From Hydrogenovibrio sp. 3SP14C1 (GTDB lineage Bacteria; Pseudomonadota; Gammaproteobacteria; Thiomicrospirales; Thiomicrospiraceae): a stretch of 64,000 nt of DNA. The stretch is taken from positions 108,914-172,913 of the forward strand of contig NZ_JARTLM010000006.1 of assembly GCF_029625905.1 (NCBI RefSeq). The letters run 5' to 3'. Position numbers and translations under genes: made by a program. Each line of letters starts with the position of its first letter. The first letter of the stretch is position 1. Below are positions 28,944 to 38,947 of the stretch, one piece after another. Under the pieces are notes generated by a model. The model was not told the DNA's origin. It made no database searches and saw only the letters and a list, made by a program, of their open reading frames with translations.

Positions 28944-29549
28944 GTGATAGGCTTGTCAGAAATAGAGTTAGCAGGGATTGCAGGCGCATATTTTTTAGGG
29001 TCGCTGTCGTCAGCGATTATTGTCTGTCGTTTAATGGGATTGGGCGATCCACGTCAGGAAGGGTCGGGCAACCCTGGCGCGACCAATGTTAAGCGGCTTT
29101 ATGGCTCCAAGCCTGCGGCGATCACTTTGTTGGGCGATATGCTGAAAGGGGTCGTTCCTGTTGCGTTAGCGAATATGGCAGGCTGGTCGCCTTTGGCCAT
29201 TATTCTGGTTGGGTTTGCCAGTTTCATTGGTCATCTTTACCCAATTTTCTTTGGCTTTCGTGGTGGTAAAGGGGTCGCCACTATGTTGGGGGTGATGTTT
29301 GGGTTGTCTTTGCCAATCGGTGCCGCCGTTGCCGGTACATGGTTGTTTGTGGCGAAGGTTCTTAAAATTTCCTCTTTGTCGGCCTTAATCGCCACGGCCT
29401 TGGCGCCGCTTTACATTTATTTATTGGCCGACGGCAATATGGCTTGGGTGTCGGTGACGGCCATCATGACCCTTATTTTGTTCTGGCGTCATCGAAGCAA
29501 CATTGAGCGATTGCTAAAAGGCGAGGAAGATTTGATTAAAAAGTCATAG
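28944..29549 (+). CDS. plsY: Glycerol-3-phosphate acyltransferase PlsY
   Basis: 201 residues, five or so membrane segments. Signature loops are SGNPGATNVKRLYG near residue 41, GHLYPIFFGFRGGKGVAT near residue 95 and the final FWRHRSNIERLLKGEE. It transfers acyl from acyl-phosphate to glycerol-3-phosphate in the inner membrane. Start is GTG at 28944 with AAAGGGA 8 bases upstream. Confidence 0.96.
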   Translation: MIGLSEIELAGIAGAYFLGSLSSAIIVCRLMGLGDPRQEGSGNPGATNVKRLYGSKPAAITLLGDMLKGVVPVALANMAGWSPLAIILVGFASFIGHLYPIFFGFRGGKGVATMLGVMFGLSLPIGAAVAGTWLFVAKVLKISSLSALIATALAPLYIYLLADGNMAWVSVTAIMTLILFWRHRSNIERLLKGEEDLIKKS

Positions 29550-29584
29550 GCTGAATTAGTAATGACTTTTTACACATTTAAATT

Positions 29585-29827
29585 TTAAGTGTGCTTTTCT
29601 GTGTAGAGTTGTCGTATCCCTTCAATGGGGTCGAACCCAAGGGAGCGACAATACCAAATAAATTCAATCACATCTAAACGTCGTTGACCGACTTCTATTT
29701 TTCCAATAAAAGAATGCGGCTTTCCAAGTAAATGGGCCGCTTCTCTCATTGTGAGTCCTTTTAGTTCTCTTTGTTTTCTTAACCAAAGGCACAATATTTT
29801 AGATTCTGGGGAATAAATGGTTTTCAT
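29585..29827 (-). CDS. Small XRE-family HTH protein
   Basis: 80 residues, one helix-turn-helix domain (LRKQRELKGLTMREAAHLLGK as the HTH core, residues 16-36), followed by a short acidic tail. No toxin partner or integrase adjacent. It could autoregulate or control the divergent 29924-31500 pair. Confidence 0.8.
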   Translation of the reverse strand: MKTIYSPESKILCLWLRKQRELKGLTMREAAHLLGKPHSFIGKIEVGQRRLDVIEFIWYCRSLGFDPIEGIRQLYTEKHT

Positions 29828-29923
29828 TTGTTCCTATTATCGAGACAAAATGCTTGTACCTAAATTGGGAACAGGATAGAATCAGCGACTGTTTATAAAT
29901 ACGTGTTTTTAAGGAATAAAGTT

Positions 29924-30187
29924 TTGAATTGGTTTTTAAAGTGTCCTTCTCTCAAGGTCTGCTCTTTTGGTATGGTGATGACGTTTTTTTATCCTGCCAT
30001 TTTAATGTTGCCTTCTAAATTAGGGTTCATTGCAATGAGCCTATTTCAGATTTTTGTGTTGTATCTAATTTGGCAATGGGGCGTAAGTTACGTAGGCATG
30101 TTTTTACTTATGATCATGCTGGGGGCGTTATATCAGGTCAGAAAAAGACGTAATACTGACTACTTATGGGTTAGGAAAAACCAATGA
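29924..30187 (+). CDS. Small membrane protein upstream of Wzz-like gene
   Basis: About 87 residues from a TTG at 29924 that has AAGGA 8 bases upstream; a GTG at 29903 gives 94 residues but no ribosome site. Two or three hydrophobic segments, then a basic C-terminus (VRKRRNTDYLWVRKNQ). Overlaps the next gene by 4 bases (ATGA), so probably cotranslated with the Wzz-like protein. Family not recognised. Confidence 0.6.
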   Translation: MNWFLKCPSLKVCSFGMVMTFFYPAILMLPSKLGFIAMSLFQIFVLYLIWQWGVSYVGMFLLMIMLGALYQVRKRRNTDYLWVRKNQ

Positions 30188-31500
30188 ATACGACGCCTGA
30201 TCGTGCCCATGTAGACGATGAAATTGATTTGTTTGAATTGTGGCGCGCTTTAGTTCGGCAAAGAAAGTTAATTGTCGGAATTGTGTTGACTGTGTTTCTG
30301 CTGGCGGTGATTTATGTGTTCACCGCACAAAAAATATATCAATCTGAAGCGGAAGTGGCACTGCCCAATAGCAGTCAAATTGCATCGTTAAAGACTTTGT
30401 TGAACGCCCAAAATATTGATCGTGAATCGGTTTATGTTGAGTTTTTAAAGAATTTGCAAAATCAGAATACATTTCAAGTTTTATCTAACTCAGAAACGTT
30501 GAGTCAACTCCTAGCCAATGCAGGATACAATTTTGACTCTGCATCAGAGTTGCAAGTGTTTCTGAGTGATGACAAATTGAAGGTGGCATGGCCAGAGCAA
30601 AATAAAAAAGTACAGCTATCCGTTCTTCAAAAGACCAAACTTTCGATATCGTTGCCTTCTGCGCAAGCCAGTCAAAAAGCATTGGCGCTTGCTTTAGAAA
30701 TTGCGAACCGTCAAGCGGTGAATGCCCTTAAACAAGATTTAACCTCTCATTTAAATGAAAGGTTAGCAACAAATCGTTTTCACTTTCAGCTGGAAAATCA
30801 AAAAATTAATTTAGAAATCGAATCAGAAATTGAACGCATACAAGAATCAGATGCTTTAAAGCGTGAACAAATAGAACAAAAAATCAAAGCGCTGATTGAT
30901 AATTCAAAAGAAAATTTGGATGATCAATTACAGCGGTTAAATGAAAACTTACGGATTGCCCAAAAGTTAGGGATTACAGAGCCTATTGAACCAGGGCGAT
31001 ATGGCAAAATAAAGCAAGCAAAAAATACGTCTAATATGATTGTTGATGTGAATACGCAATCTGGTATGAAAGGATATTGGATGGGAACGAAAATCTTATC
31101 GGCAGAAATAAACAGCTTGAAACGCCGTCAGAATTTAGCCGCCTTTATTCCGCAAATTTCAGCTTTAAAAGCAGATTTATTGCTTTTGAAGCAAAATCCG
31201 CGTGTTGATCAGCTTAAAAATCGTCAAAGTAACTTGCCTTATTCAGAGCGTTTAAGAATGCTGAAGATTGAAAAAGAAAAGATATTACATGATTTAGATG
31301 TTCTGAAAACAATCACGTTTGATACCTTTCTTGCACTCAAGTCGCCAAGCGCACCGGAAGCCCCAGTGAAACCCAAAAGAGCATTGATTATTGCAGTTGC
31401 TATCGTTTTAGGATTGTTATTGGCGGTGTTTGTTGCACTTATTCGCTCTGCGGCATTAAATCATCAAGAAAAGAGACGTTTTGAGAAGACTGAAGTTTAA
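30184..31500 (+). CDS. Wzz/chain-length determinant (polysaccharide co-polymerase) protein
   Basis: 438 residues. N-terminal membrane segment near residues 32-50 followed by the Wzz motif region (YQSEAEVALPNSSQIASL), a long periplasmic coiled-coil region (about 190-270) and a C-terminal membrane segment near 400-420, preceded by SPSAPEAPVKPKRALI, the usual Pro-rich signature. No kinase domain. It should modulate the length of O-antigen or exopolysaccharide. No glycosyltransferase operon is adjacent; ugd is 6 kb away. Confidence 0.85.
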   Translation: MNTTPDRAHVDDEIDLFELWRALVRQRKLIVGIVLTVFLLAVIYVFTAQKIYQSEAEVALPNSSQIASLKTLLNAQNIDRESVYVEFLKNLQNQNTFQVLSNSETLSQLLANAGYNFDSASELQVFLSDDKLKVAWPEQNKKVQLSVLQKTKLSISLPSAQASQKALALALEIANRQAVNALKQDLTSHLNERLATNRFHFQLENQKINLEIESEIERIQESDALKREQIEQKIKALIDNSKENLDDQLQRLNENLRIAQKLGITEPIEPGRYGKIKQAKNTSNMIVDVNTQSGMKGYWMGTKILSAEINSLKRRQNLAAFIPQISALKADLLLLKQNPRVDQLKNRQSNLPYSERLRMLKIEKEKILHDLDVLKTITFDTFLALKSPSAPEAPVKPKRALIIAVAIVLGLLLAVFVALIRSAALNHQEKRRFEKTEV

Positions 31501-31525
31501 AACGACCAGGCCTGGTCGTTTTTTT
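31499..31525. terminator. CCAGGCCTGG-core bidirectional terminator
   Basis: AAAACGACCAGGCCTGGTCG then T run, core at 31506-31515; between converging wzz-like and tsaD genes. Confidence 0.9.
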
Positions 31526-31546
31526 GTTTGTAAGAGTTGGAAGGCG

Positions 31547-32623
31547 TTAAGCCACTTCAATGGGGTCTATCGGCTCCAGTGATTCCAAATCCCAGCGAGG
31601 TTGGCAGGCAAAATTTAAATCAGAAGATTGCCCGGCGGCTAATCGTTTTGACCCGGCATAGGCAATCATCGCCCCGTTGTCGGTACAGAATTCAAGCCTT
31701 GGGTAAAAAGCGCTGCCTTTTCGTTTCGCCATTAACGCATCCAGCTTCGCTCGAATTTCACGATTCGCACTGACGCCGCCGGACACCACTAAACGATTCA
31801 GCCCTTCCTGTTCTAAAGCACGCTTGCATTTAATGCTCAAGGTATCAGCCACCGCCACTTCAAACGCACGGCAAATGTCGGCTTTGGTTTGTTCAGAATC
31901 ATCACCGTTTTCTTTTGCTTTTAACCACGTGTTGAGGGTAAAGGTTTTCAAACCACTGAAACTCATGTCCAAGCCAGGGCGATCAACCATCGGGCGAGGA
32001 AATTTATAACGTCCCGATTCCCCTTTTAAAGCCAGTTTAGACACTTCAGGCCCACCCGGATACCCCAATCCCAGCATCTTGGCCGTTTTATCAAATGCTT
32101 CACCGGCGGCATCATCTAAAGTGTCGCCAAGTAATTTATATCGCCCAATACCATCAACTCGTATAATCATGGTGTGACCACCAGAAACCAACAAGCAAAT
32201 AAAAGGAAATTCTGGTTGCGTGTCTTCCAGCATCGGCGCAAGTAAATGACCTTCCATATGGTGGATGGCAATGGCTGGTATTTGCCAGGCAAAAGCCAGG
32301 CTGCGAGCCACCGATGCGCCCGAAAGCAGGGCGCCCATTAAACCCGGTCCCGCCGTATAGGCAATGCCGGTAATGTCTTTCGCGCTGACCTGACCTTTTT
32401 TCAAGGTTTCCTGAATCAACGGGGTGATCTTTCGAATGTGGTCACGGGAAGCCAGTTCCGGCACCACGCCACCATACTCCGCATGAAGTTTTATCTGGCT
32501 GTAAAGCGTGTGTGCAATTAATCCTTTTTCAGAATGGTATAATGCTATTCCTGTTTCATCACAAGATGTTTCAATGCCAAGCGTTAAAGACGAAGATGGC
32601 GGATTTGAATGAGTTGTTTGCAT
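31547..32623 (-). CDS. tsaD: tRNA N6-adenosine threonylcarbamoyltransferase TsaD
   Basis: 358 residues, ASKHA fold. Motifs: [15 protein letters not shown], metal-binding HHMEGHL near residue 125, LLVSGGHT, and [10 protein letters not shown] in the C-terminal half. It forms t6A37 in ANN-decoding tRNAs. Divergent from rpsU, the classic gammaproteobacterial arrangement. Confidence 0.97.
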   Translation of the reverse strand: MQTTHSNPPSSSLTLGIETSCDETGIALYHSEKGLIAHTLYSQIKLHAEYGGVVPELASRDHIRKITPLIQETLKKGQVSAKDITGIAYTAGPGLMGALLSGASVARSLAFAWQIPAIAIHHMEGHLLAPMLEDTQPEFPFICLLVSGGHTMIIRVDGIGRYKLLGDTLDDAAGEAFDKTAKMLGLGYPGGPEVSKLALKGESGRYKFPRPMVDRPGLDMSFSGLKTFTLNTWLKAKENGDDSEQTKADICRAFEVAVADTLSIKCKRALEQEGLNRLVVSGGVSANREIRAKLDALMAKRKGSAFYPRLEFCTDNGAMIAYAGSKRLAAGQSSDLNFACQPRWDLESLEPIDPIEVA

Positions 32624-32806
32624 AAAATGTATTTTACTGAAGCCTGTATGAGTGTCGAGTACTTAAGAAAGGTTAACGATTTTAACAAAAACTCACTAAA
32701 TGTCTGAAGTTTTGTTTGCAAAATAAGGCACTTAAATTTATAATTCGCGTTTTCCCGATTTTCCCTATTGAAAGTCATAAAACGAATTTTAAAGAAAGAG
32801 TATATT

Positions 32807-33022
32807 ATGCCAAGCGTAAAAGTAAGAGATACAGAACCATTTGACGTAGCACTACGTCGTTTTAAACGTGCTTGCGAAAAAGCAGGTGTATTAACAGAAT
32901 CACGTAAGCGTGAGTTCTATGAAAAGCCAACCTGGGCTAAGAAGCGTATGAAAGCGGCTGCCGTTAAGCGTTTAGCAAAACGTTTATCTCGTGAAAACCG
33001 TCGTACGACACGTATGTACTAA
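32807..33022 (+). CDS. rpsU: Ribosomal protein S21
   Basis: 71 residues from ATG 32807; upstream codons in the same frame are leader. Sequence is [19 protein letters not shown] and ends [10 protein letters not shown], textbook S21. First gene of the macromolecular synthesis operon rpsU-yqeY-dnaG-rpoD. Confidence 0.98.
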   Translation: MPSVKVRDTEPFDVALRRFKRACEKAGVLTESRKREFYEKPTWAKKRMKAAAVKRLAKRLSRENRRTTRMY

Positions 33023-33048
33023 GTTTGACTTGAGAAAAAGGTCAATCA

Positions 33049-33501
33049 ATGCCAAGTGAATTAAAAGCCCATCTGACTTCAGAAATGAAGGCAGCTATGA
33101 AGGCGAAAGAGAAAGAGCGCCTAGTTGTTATTCGTTCTATGCTAGCTGCAATCAAGCAAGTGGAAATCGATAATCAGACCACGCTTGAAGATGACGCGGA
33201 AGTGTTGCCCATTTTAGATAAAATGTTGAAGCAACGCCGTGATTCATTGCAGCAATATGAAGAAGCAGGTCGACCAGAACTGGCTGAGCAAGAAGCACTT
33301 GAAATGAAAATTATTCAAGATTTCTTGCCACAACCACTAACAGAAGCAGAAGTTTCGCAATTAGTAGATGAAGCCATTGCAGACGTTTCAGCGTCCTCCA
33401 TGCAGGATATGGGGAAAGTCATGGGGCTGTTAAAGCCAAAGATGCAAGGTCGTGCCGATATGGCAGAAGTCAGTAAACTGATTAAGGCAAAATTGAGCTA
33501 A
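33049..33501 (+). CDS. yqeY: GatB/YqeY domain protein
   Basis: 150 residues, all-helical YqeY fold (MKAAMKAKEKERLVVIRSMLAAIKQ near the start, EQEALEMKIIQDFLPQPL and DMGKVMGLLKPKMQGRADM). It resembles the tRNA-contacting tail of GatB; function not firmly known. Its place between rpsU and dnaG is common in pseudomonads and relatives. Confidence 0.94.
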   Translation: MPSELKAHLTSEMKAAMKAKEKERLVVIRSMLAAIKQVEIDNQTTLEDDAEVLPILDKMLKQRRDSLQQYEEAGRPELAEQEALEMKIIQDFLPQPLTEAEVSQLVDEAIADVSASSMQDMGKVMGLLKPKMQGRADMAEVSKLIKAKLS

Positions 33502-33550
33502 TACAAAGACTGTATTAATTTAATTCACTTAGCTGATAGTTGATAAGATA

Positions 33551-33583
33551 AAACCCGTTGGTGATTTCACTAACGGGTTTTTT
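33551..33583 (+). terminator. Rho-independent terminator inside the MMS operon
   Basis: AAACCCGTT and GTG pair with CAC and AACGGGTTT, followed by T residues. It lies between yqeY and dnaG, so it would reduce dnaG-rpoD readthrough from rpsU, like the internal terminator known in the E. coli operon. Confidence 0.85.
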
Positions 33584-33665
33584 GCGTTTAGAGCCTGTGT
33601 ATTTTTCTGTGGATAACATGTGTTTAGTTTGATTAAGCAAAATTAAAGTTAAGGATTGCGCATTA

Positions 33666-35396
33666 GTGAATAAGACGGCTAAAGGAACGATTCCCCGTTC
33701 ATTTATTGAAGACTTGCTGGCACGAGCTGATATCGTGCAAGTGATTAATCAGCGAGTGCCGTTAAAAAAGGCAGGTGCCAACTATAAAGCCTGTTGTCCG
33801 TTTCACGATGAAAAAACCCCCTCCTTTAATGTCAGCGCCCAAAAACAGTTTTATCACTGCTTTGGCTGCGGTGCCAGTGGCGATGCGCTCAAGTTCCTAA
33901 CCGATTATGATGGCTTATCTTTTGTTGAAGCGGTTGAAACGCTCGCGGCGATGAACGGTATGGAAGTGCCTAGAGAAAAACTCACGCAGAAGGAAGCCAA
34001 ACAGCAACAAAAAACTCGCGATTTATATGATGTGATGCACAGTGTCACGAAATTTTATCGTCAGCAGCTCAAAAATCACCCTACCTCAGATGAAGCCAAG
34101 ACCTATCTAAAGCAAAGAGGGCTAACGGCCGAAATTGCTAAAGAATTTGTGATCGGGTTTGCCCCGCCAGGTTGGGATAGTTTGGTGTCGGGTTTAAAGG
34201 CAGACGCCACTCTAAAGACTCAACTGATTGAAACAGGCATGTTGATTCAAAAGGAAGACGGCAAAACCTATGATCGTTTTCGGCACCGAATTATGTTCCC
34301 CATTCGTGATGGTCGTGGGCGCGTTATTGCCTTTGGTGGGCGTGTTTTATCTGCCGAAGAACAACCTAAATACTTGAATTCTCCAGAAACGCCCATATTT
34401 CATAAGACAGTGACCTTGTATGGTCTGTATGAAATGCGTCAAGCGCGCCAGCAAGTCAACCACATTATTGTGGTTGAAGGCTATATGGATGTGGTTGCAT
34501 TAGCACAATTTGGTATTCGCAATGCGGTTGCCACGTTGGGTACCGCGATTACCTCCGAGCATTTAGACATTATGTTTCGTCAAGTCAATGAAGTGGTGTT
34601 TTGTTTTGACGGAGATGAAGCGGGTCAAAAAGCGGCTTGGAAAGCGTTGGAATTGGCTTTGCCGAAAATGCAAGATACCCGGTCTATCAAGTTTTTATTT
34701 TTAGACCAAGGAGAAGATCCCGATTCTACCGTGCGCCAAGAAGGGGTAGACGGGTTCCAAAAGCGTGTTCAGCAATCCATGACATTGTCCGGGTTCTTGT
34801 TTAAAGGATTAATTGGGCGTCTGGGGTCTCCCGTTTCAACGGTAGAAGGCCAGCAGCAGCTAATTTCCATGGCCACGCCCTATATTGCATCCGCACCAGG
34901 GGCGATGCCGGATTTATTGACCAAAGTACTGTCAGACTATGTAGATGTGCCTGTCTGGCGTTTAGGTCAGATTATGGGTATCCGGGTTTCCTCCACCAAG
35001 AAACCTGCGGCGCAAAAGAAAAATGAACAACCAGTCAGAATCAAAGCCACCAGCATTGTTTTAAGACTGATTCGGCTGTTAATGCTGCGTTCTCATTGGG
35101 CGACAGTTTTTTCAGACGGTTTATTGCAAGATTTACAAACATCGGAAAGTGCAGAGTTTCGTTTTTTAGCGCAAGCCATTCAGGTGTTAAAGCAAAATGC
35201 CTATATCAGCGAATCTTTGGAAAGCTGGTTAGGAGAACCAAACAGGGCACATGTTCTAAAACAGGTGTATGCCATTGTAATCCAAGAGAATGAAGCGTTC
35301 ATTGAAAATGAATTCAAAGCGATTGTATTGCAGATTGGGTCAGAATTGAAAAAAGAAAAAGATAAAAAAACATTACAAAAAAAATTAATGAGTTGA
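33666..35396 (+). CDS. dnaG: DNA primase
   Basis: 576 residues. N-terminal CHC2 zinc finger (CCPFHDEKTPSF with FYHCFGCGASGD, residues 43-77), a TOPRIM core (VVEGYMDVVALAQFGI and FCFDGDEAGQKAA) and a variable helicase-interacting C-terminus. Start codon GTG at 33666. Standard gene of the MMS operon. Confidence 0.96.
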   Translation: MNKTAKGTIPRSFIEDLLARADIVQVINQRVPLKKAGANYKACCPFHDEKTPSFNVSAQKQFYHCFGCGASGDALKFLTDYDGLSFVEAVETLAAMNGMEVPREKLTQKEAKQQQKTRDLYDVMHSVTKFYRQQLKNHPTSDEAKTYLKQRGLTAEIAKEFVIGFAPPGWDSLVSGLKADATLKTQLIETGMLIQKEDGKTYDRFRHRIMFPIRDGRGRVIAFGGRVLSAEEQPKYLNSPETPIFHKTVTLYGLYEMRQARQQVNHIIVVEGYMDVVALAQFGIRNAVATLGTAITSEHLDIMFRQVNEVVFCFDGDEAGQKAAWKALELALPKMQDTRSIKFLFLDQGEDPDSTVRQEGVDGFQKRVQQSMTLSGFLFKGLIGRLGSPVSTVEGQQQLISMATPYIASAPGAMPDLLTKVLSDYVDVPVWRLGQIMGIRVSSTKKPAAQKKNEQPVRIKATSIVLRLIRLLMLRSHWATVFSDGLLQDLQTSESAEFRFLAQAIQVLKQNAYISESLESWLGEPNRAHVLKQVYAIVIQENEAFIENEFKAIVLQIGSELKKEKDKKTLQKKLMS

Positions 35397-35533
35397 AAAA
35401 ACGGCATTGATTTTGCAAGGCAAAAATTAGAATTTAATTAAATTTCAAAGCGTTAAATTAAAAAATCTAGTATAATATTCTGTTCTATTTTTTGGGAGGC
35501 ATTCCTTCCTTAGAATCTAAAATTGAGGCGAAG

Positions 35534-37318
35534 ATGACAAGAGTAGAAAGAAAGCAGCAATTAATCGATTTGATTGAAAGAGCCAAGGATCTTGGTTACT
35601 TAACCTTCTCTGACGTGAACGATGTTCTGCCAGATGATATTGAAGAAGATCAGCTGGGACAAGTTTTAACGATTCTAAAGGATTTTGGAATTCAGTTATT
35701 TGAATCTGCCCCCGATGCAGATGAGTTATTGACCAAAGAGGGTGAAACCTTTGATGATGCTGCCGCTGAAGCAGCTATCCTCGCATTGGCGGAAGTCGAT
35801 GCTGAGTTTGGTCGTACAACAGACCCAGTCCGTATGTATATGCGTGAAATGGGGTCAGTTGAGCTATTAACACGCCAAGGCGAAGTCGAGATTGCAAAAC
35901 GTATTGAATACGGCATTCGTGACATGCTTGAAGCTATGGCTAAATACCCTCAAGTGGCCATGGAGCTACAAGCTTCTTTCGCACGTATTGAAGAAGGTGA
36001 AGGTAAAACGGCTGACTTGATTCAAGGCTTTATTCGCCCGGCAGACCTGATTGATATTCCAATTGAAGAACTTTCACCAGACAGTGATTCAACTGAGCCG
36101 AAAGAAGATGGTATCAATCCAGAAGAGTTGGATGCATTTTTACAAAAGCTTGCCAAGTTAAATGCCGATACCCTTAAATCGGAAGAAAAGAACGGCTATT
36201 CAGATCCTAAGTCTGTCAAAAAACGTGCTGAAATTGTTAAATTGCTAGCAACCGTTAAATTGTCGCCTGTCTTCGTTAATCGTATGATTAAAGGCGTTAA
36301 ATTACGCGTTTCCTCAATTCGTGAACAAGAGCGTAATGTTGTAAACGTGGTGATGCGTCAAGTGGGTGTGCCTCGCCCAAGTTTCCTAAAACTATTCGTT
36401 GGGTCTGAAACTGATTATGAAGTTTTAGATCGCCTGAAAGAAGCGCATCCCGATAAAGCAGATGCGTTAGAAGAAGTGAGAGCCGATGTAAAACGTGCTC
36501 AAAAACGCTTGGCGATGATTGAAAAGGCTGAAAAAATGCCTATCAATGAATACAAAACAATTTACAAAGATTTAAGTAAGGCCGAAAGTCTAGCGCGCGT
36601 CGCAAAACGTGAAATGATTGAAGCCAACTTACGTCTTGTTATCTCGATTGCCAAAAAATACACCAACCGTGGTCTGCAATTCCTGGATTTGATCCAAGAA
36701 GGGAACATCGGTCTTATGAAAGCCGTTGAGAAGTTCGAATACCGTCGTGGTTATAAGTTCTCAACTTACGCCACTTGGTGGATTCGTCAGGCCATTACGC
36801 GTTCGATTGCCGATCAGGCGCGCACGATTCGTATTCCGGTTCATATGATCGAAACCATCAACAAACTGAATCGTATTCAGCGTCAGTTACTTCAAAAAAT
36901 GGGGCGTGAACCAACGCCGGAAGAACTGGCTGAAGAAATGGAAATGCCAGAAGATAAAGTTCGCAAAGTGATGAAAATCGCTAAAGAGCCTATCTCGATG
37001 GAAACACCAGTTGGAGATGATGAAGATTCGTCTTTGGGTGATTTCATCGAAGACTCTAATATCTTGTCTCCACAAGATTCGGCTGACTTAGAAGGCATGG
37101 GCGAAACGGTCCGTGAAATGTTAAGCACCTTAACGCCACGTGAAGCAAAAGTGCTTCGCATGCGTTTCGGGTTAGGCATGAACACAGACCATACGCTGGA
37201 AGAAGTGGGTAAACAGTTTGATGTAACGCGCGAGCGTATCCGTCAGATTGAAGCCAAAGCTTTGCGTAAACTTCGTCACCCAAGTCGTGCGGAACGCTTA
37301 AAAAGCTTCTTAGATTAA
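35534..37318 (+). CDS. rpoD: Primary sigma factor RpoD (sigma-70)
   Basis: 594 residues from ATG 35534, with GAGG upstream; the frame is open 14 codons further. Region 1.1 at the N-terminus, [11 protein letters not shown] (1.2), the non-conserved insert, then region 2 ([31 protein letters not shown], key residues), region 3, and region 4 HTH ([31 protein letters not shown]). Intact. Confidence 0.97.
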   Translation: MTRVERKQQLIDLIERAKDLGYLTFSDVNDVLPDDIEEDQLGQVLTILKDFGIQLFESAPDADELLTKEGETFDDAAAEAAILALAEVDAEFGRTTDPVRMYMREMGSVELLTRQGEVEIAKRIEYGIRDMLEAMAKYPQVAMELQASFARIEEGEGKTADLIQGFIRPADLIDIPIEELSPDSDSTEPKEDGINPEELDAFLQKLAKLNADTLKSEEKNGYSDPKSVKKRAEIVKLLATVKLSPVFVNRMIKGVKLRVSSIREQERNVVNVVMRQVGVPRPSFLKLFVGSETDYEVLDRLKEAHPDKADALEEVRADVKRAQKRLAMIEKAEKMPINEYKTIYKDLSKAESLARVAKREMIEANLRLVISIAKKYTNRGLQFLDLIQEGNIGLMKAVEKFEYRRGYKFSTYATWWIRQAITRSIADQARTIRIPVHMIETINKLNRIQRQLLQKMGREPTPEELAEEMEMPEDKVRKVMKIAKEPISMETPVGDDEDSSLGDFIEDSNILSPQDSADLEGMGETVREMLSTLTPREAKVLRMRFGLGMNTDHTLEEVGKQFDVTRERIRQIEAKALRKLRHPSRAERLKSFLD

Positions 37319-37382
37319 TATCGTTTTGCAGGGGTCAAAAACCACTGCAAAAAATATTAATTTGCCTATAATAGGCAACCAA

Positions 37383-37407
37383 AAAACCACCAGGCCTGGT
37401 GGTTTTT
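37383..37407. terminator. CCAGGCCTGG-core terminator after rpoD
   Basis: AAAACCACCAGGCCTGGTGG then T run, core at 37390-37399. Confidence 0.88.
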
Positions 37408-37426
37408 GTTTAACACCTTTCTTTAC

Positions 37427-37503
37427 GCCTCCTTAGCTCAGTTGGTTAGAGCACCCGACTCATAATCGGTAGGTCCTGTGTTCAAGTCACAGAGGAGGCA
37501 CCA
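37427..37503 (+). tRNA. ileX: tRNA-Ile2 (anticodon CAT, lysidine type)
   Basis: 77 bases with encoded CCA. Acceptor stem GCCTCCT/AGGAGGC, D-loop AGCTCAGTTGGTTAGAGC, anticodon stem-loop CGACTCATAATCG, T-arm CTGTG TTCAAGT CACAG. The CAT anticodon could be Met, but the GACTCATAATC stem, TAGGTC variable loop and TTCAAGTC T-loop match E. coli tRNA-Ile2 (ileX) rather than elongator Met (TTCGAATC). It would need TilS to read AUA. Confidence 0.88.
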
Positions 37504-37505
37504 AT

Positions 37506-38672
37506 TTAATCATTTCCAAATAAATCTCGACTGTAAATTTTCTCTTTTACATCGTTTAGTTCAGGTGTAATTCGATTTGCTACGATAATATCTGCAGCAT
37601 ATTTAAACTCTTTAAGATCACTAAATACTTCAGAGTTGAAAAAACTAGGTTTATTTAAAACGGGTTCATAAATAATTACTTTTATCCCCTTTGCCTTGAT
37701 TCTTTTCATAACACCTTGAATTGCAGATGAACGAAAGTTGTCTGATCCTTGTTTCATTACGAGTCTATAGATTCCAACTGTTTTTGGGTTTTGTTTGATA
37801 ATTGACTTTGCAATAAAATCTTTACGTGTCAGGTTGGCGTCGACAATCGCTTTAATTAGGTTATTCGGTACTTTGTCATAGTTTGCAAGTAGCTGTTTGG
37901 TGTCTTTTGGAAGGCAATAGCCTCCATACCCGAAAGAAGGGTTGTTGTAATGATTTCCAATTCTAGGATCGAGACCTACACCGTTTATTACTTGTTTTGT
38001 GTTCAGGTTTTGAGATTCACAGTAGGTGTCGAGTTCATTAAAATAAGCAATTCGCATTGCCAGATATGTGTTGGAAAAGAGTTTTATCGCTTCAGCCTCT
38101 GTCGAGTTGGTTAAGAGTACTGGTATTTCTTTTTTTAAAGCGCCATTACTGAATAGTTCAGCAAGGGCTCGAGCTCTTTCACTTTGTTCGCCAATAATGA
38201 TCCGAGAAGGATATAGATTGTCAAAAAGAGCTTTACCTTCTCTTAAGAATTCAGGCGAAAAAATAATATTTTCTGTATTAAAGAGTTTTTTTATTTTTGC
38301 GGTATAGCCTACTGGAACGGTTGATTTGATAAGAATAATGGCATTAGGGTTTATCTCGAAAGTTTCTGTAATAACTTTTTCAACACTTGTGGTGTTAAAT
38401 GTGTTGGTTTCTACATCATAATCAGTAGGAGTTGCAATAATGACTAACTGAGCATGAGTATAAGCTTCGTGCTTTGAATGCGTAGCTCTTAAATTTAAGT
38501 CTTTATTCGTCAAGAAATTTTCAACTTCTTGGTCAGCGATGGGGGATGATTTTTGGTTAATCATTTCTATTTTTTCTTCATCTATATCATACGCTGTGAC
38601 CTGATTATTTTGTGCTAATAAAATAGCATTTGATAATCCTACATATCCTGTTCCAATCACTGTTATGTTCAT
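37506..38672 (-). CDS. ugd: UDP-glucose 6-dehydrogenase
   Basis: 388 residues, the same length as E. coli Ugd. Rossmann motif [10 protein letters not shown] at the N-terminus, STVPVGYT, catalytic Lys region [15 protein letters not shown] and catalytic Cys in [15 protein letters not shown]. It makes UDP-glucuronate for surface polysaccharide. It is visibly more AT-rich than its neighbours, stands alone, and its stop codon lies 2 bases from the tRNA CCA end, which suggests acquisition. Confidence 0.94.
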   Translation of the reverse strand: MNITVIGTGYVGLSNAILLAQNNQVTAYDIDEEKIEMINQKSSPIADQEVENFLTNKDLNLRATHSKHEAYTHAQLVIIATPTDYDVETNTFNTTSVEKVITETFEINPNAIILIKSTVPVGYTAKIKKLFNTENIIFSPEFLREGKALFDNLYPSRIIIGEQSERARALAELFSNGALKKEIPVLLTNSTEAEAIKLFSNTYLAMRIAYFNELDTYCESQNLNTKQVINGVGLDPRIGNHYNNPSFGYGGYCLPKDTKQLLANYDKVPNNLIKAIVDANLTRKDFIAKSIIKQNPKTVGIYRLVMKQGSDNFRSSAIQGVMKRIKAKGIKVIIYEPVLNKPSFFNSEVFSDLKEFKYAADIIVANRITPELNDVKEKIYSRDLFGND

Positions 38673-38787
38673 TTTTATTCTCTAATTGAGTGTCCAGTAT
38701 TTTCAATATTAATTTTTAGAAATAAAAGAAATATGATTCTTTTATGAGGGATATATTGATTTTTAATTAAAGATTTAGTGATAAAAC

Positions 38788-38805
38788 AGCACTTTATTGG
38801 TGCAA
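38788..38805 (+). promoter_or_regulatory. Predicted NtrC binding site
   Basis: AGCACTTTATTGGTGCAA. The E. coli glnA NtrC site AGCACTATATTGGTGCAA differs at one position. The centre is about 97 bases upstream of the start site predicted from the sigma-54 promoter, in the usual enhancer range. Confidence 0.8.
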
Positions 38806-38867
38806 GTCTAACTTCTTTAAATTAAGAAAATATTAATAAACACTTAAAAATCAATTGCTTAATGTGA

Positions 38868-38883
38868 TGGCATAGTCACTGCT
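38868..38883 (+). promoter_or_regulatory. Predicted sigma-54 promoter of the plus-strand nitrogen arm
   Basis: TGGCATAGTCACTGCTA with GG at 38869-38870 and GC at 38881-38882, exactly 10 bases apart. It differs from TGGCAC-N5-TTGCW at two less critical positions. The NtrC site upstream supports it. Start near 38894, ATG at 38948. Confidence 0.75.
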
Positions 38884-38947
38884 ATCTTAGTTATTACAAA
38901 TTTTGTATTTCATAATAATTAAGGCGTTTAAGGTCGGGTGGTGTGTG

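Noticed and set aside
29585-29827. Antitoxin of a toxin-antitoxin pair
   Set aside because: No toxin-like partner is adjacent on either side.
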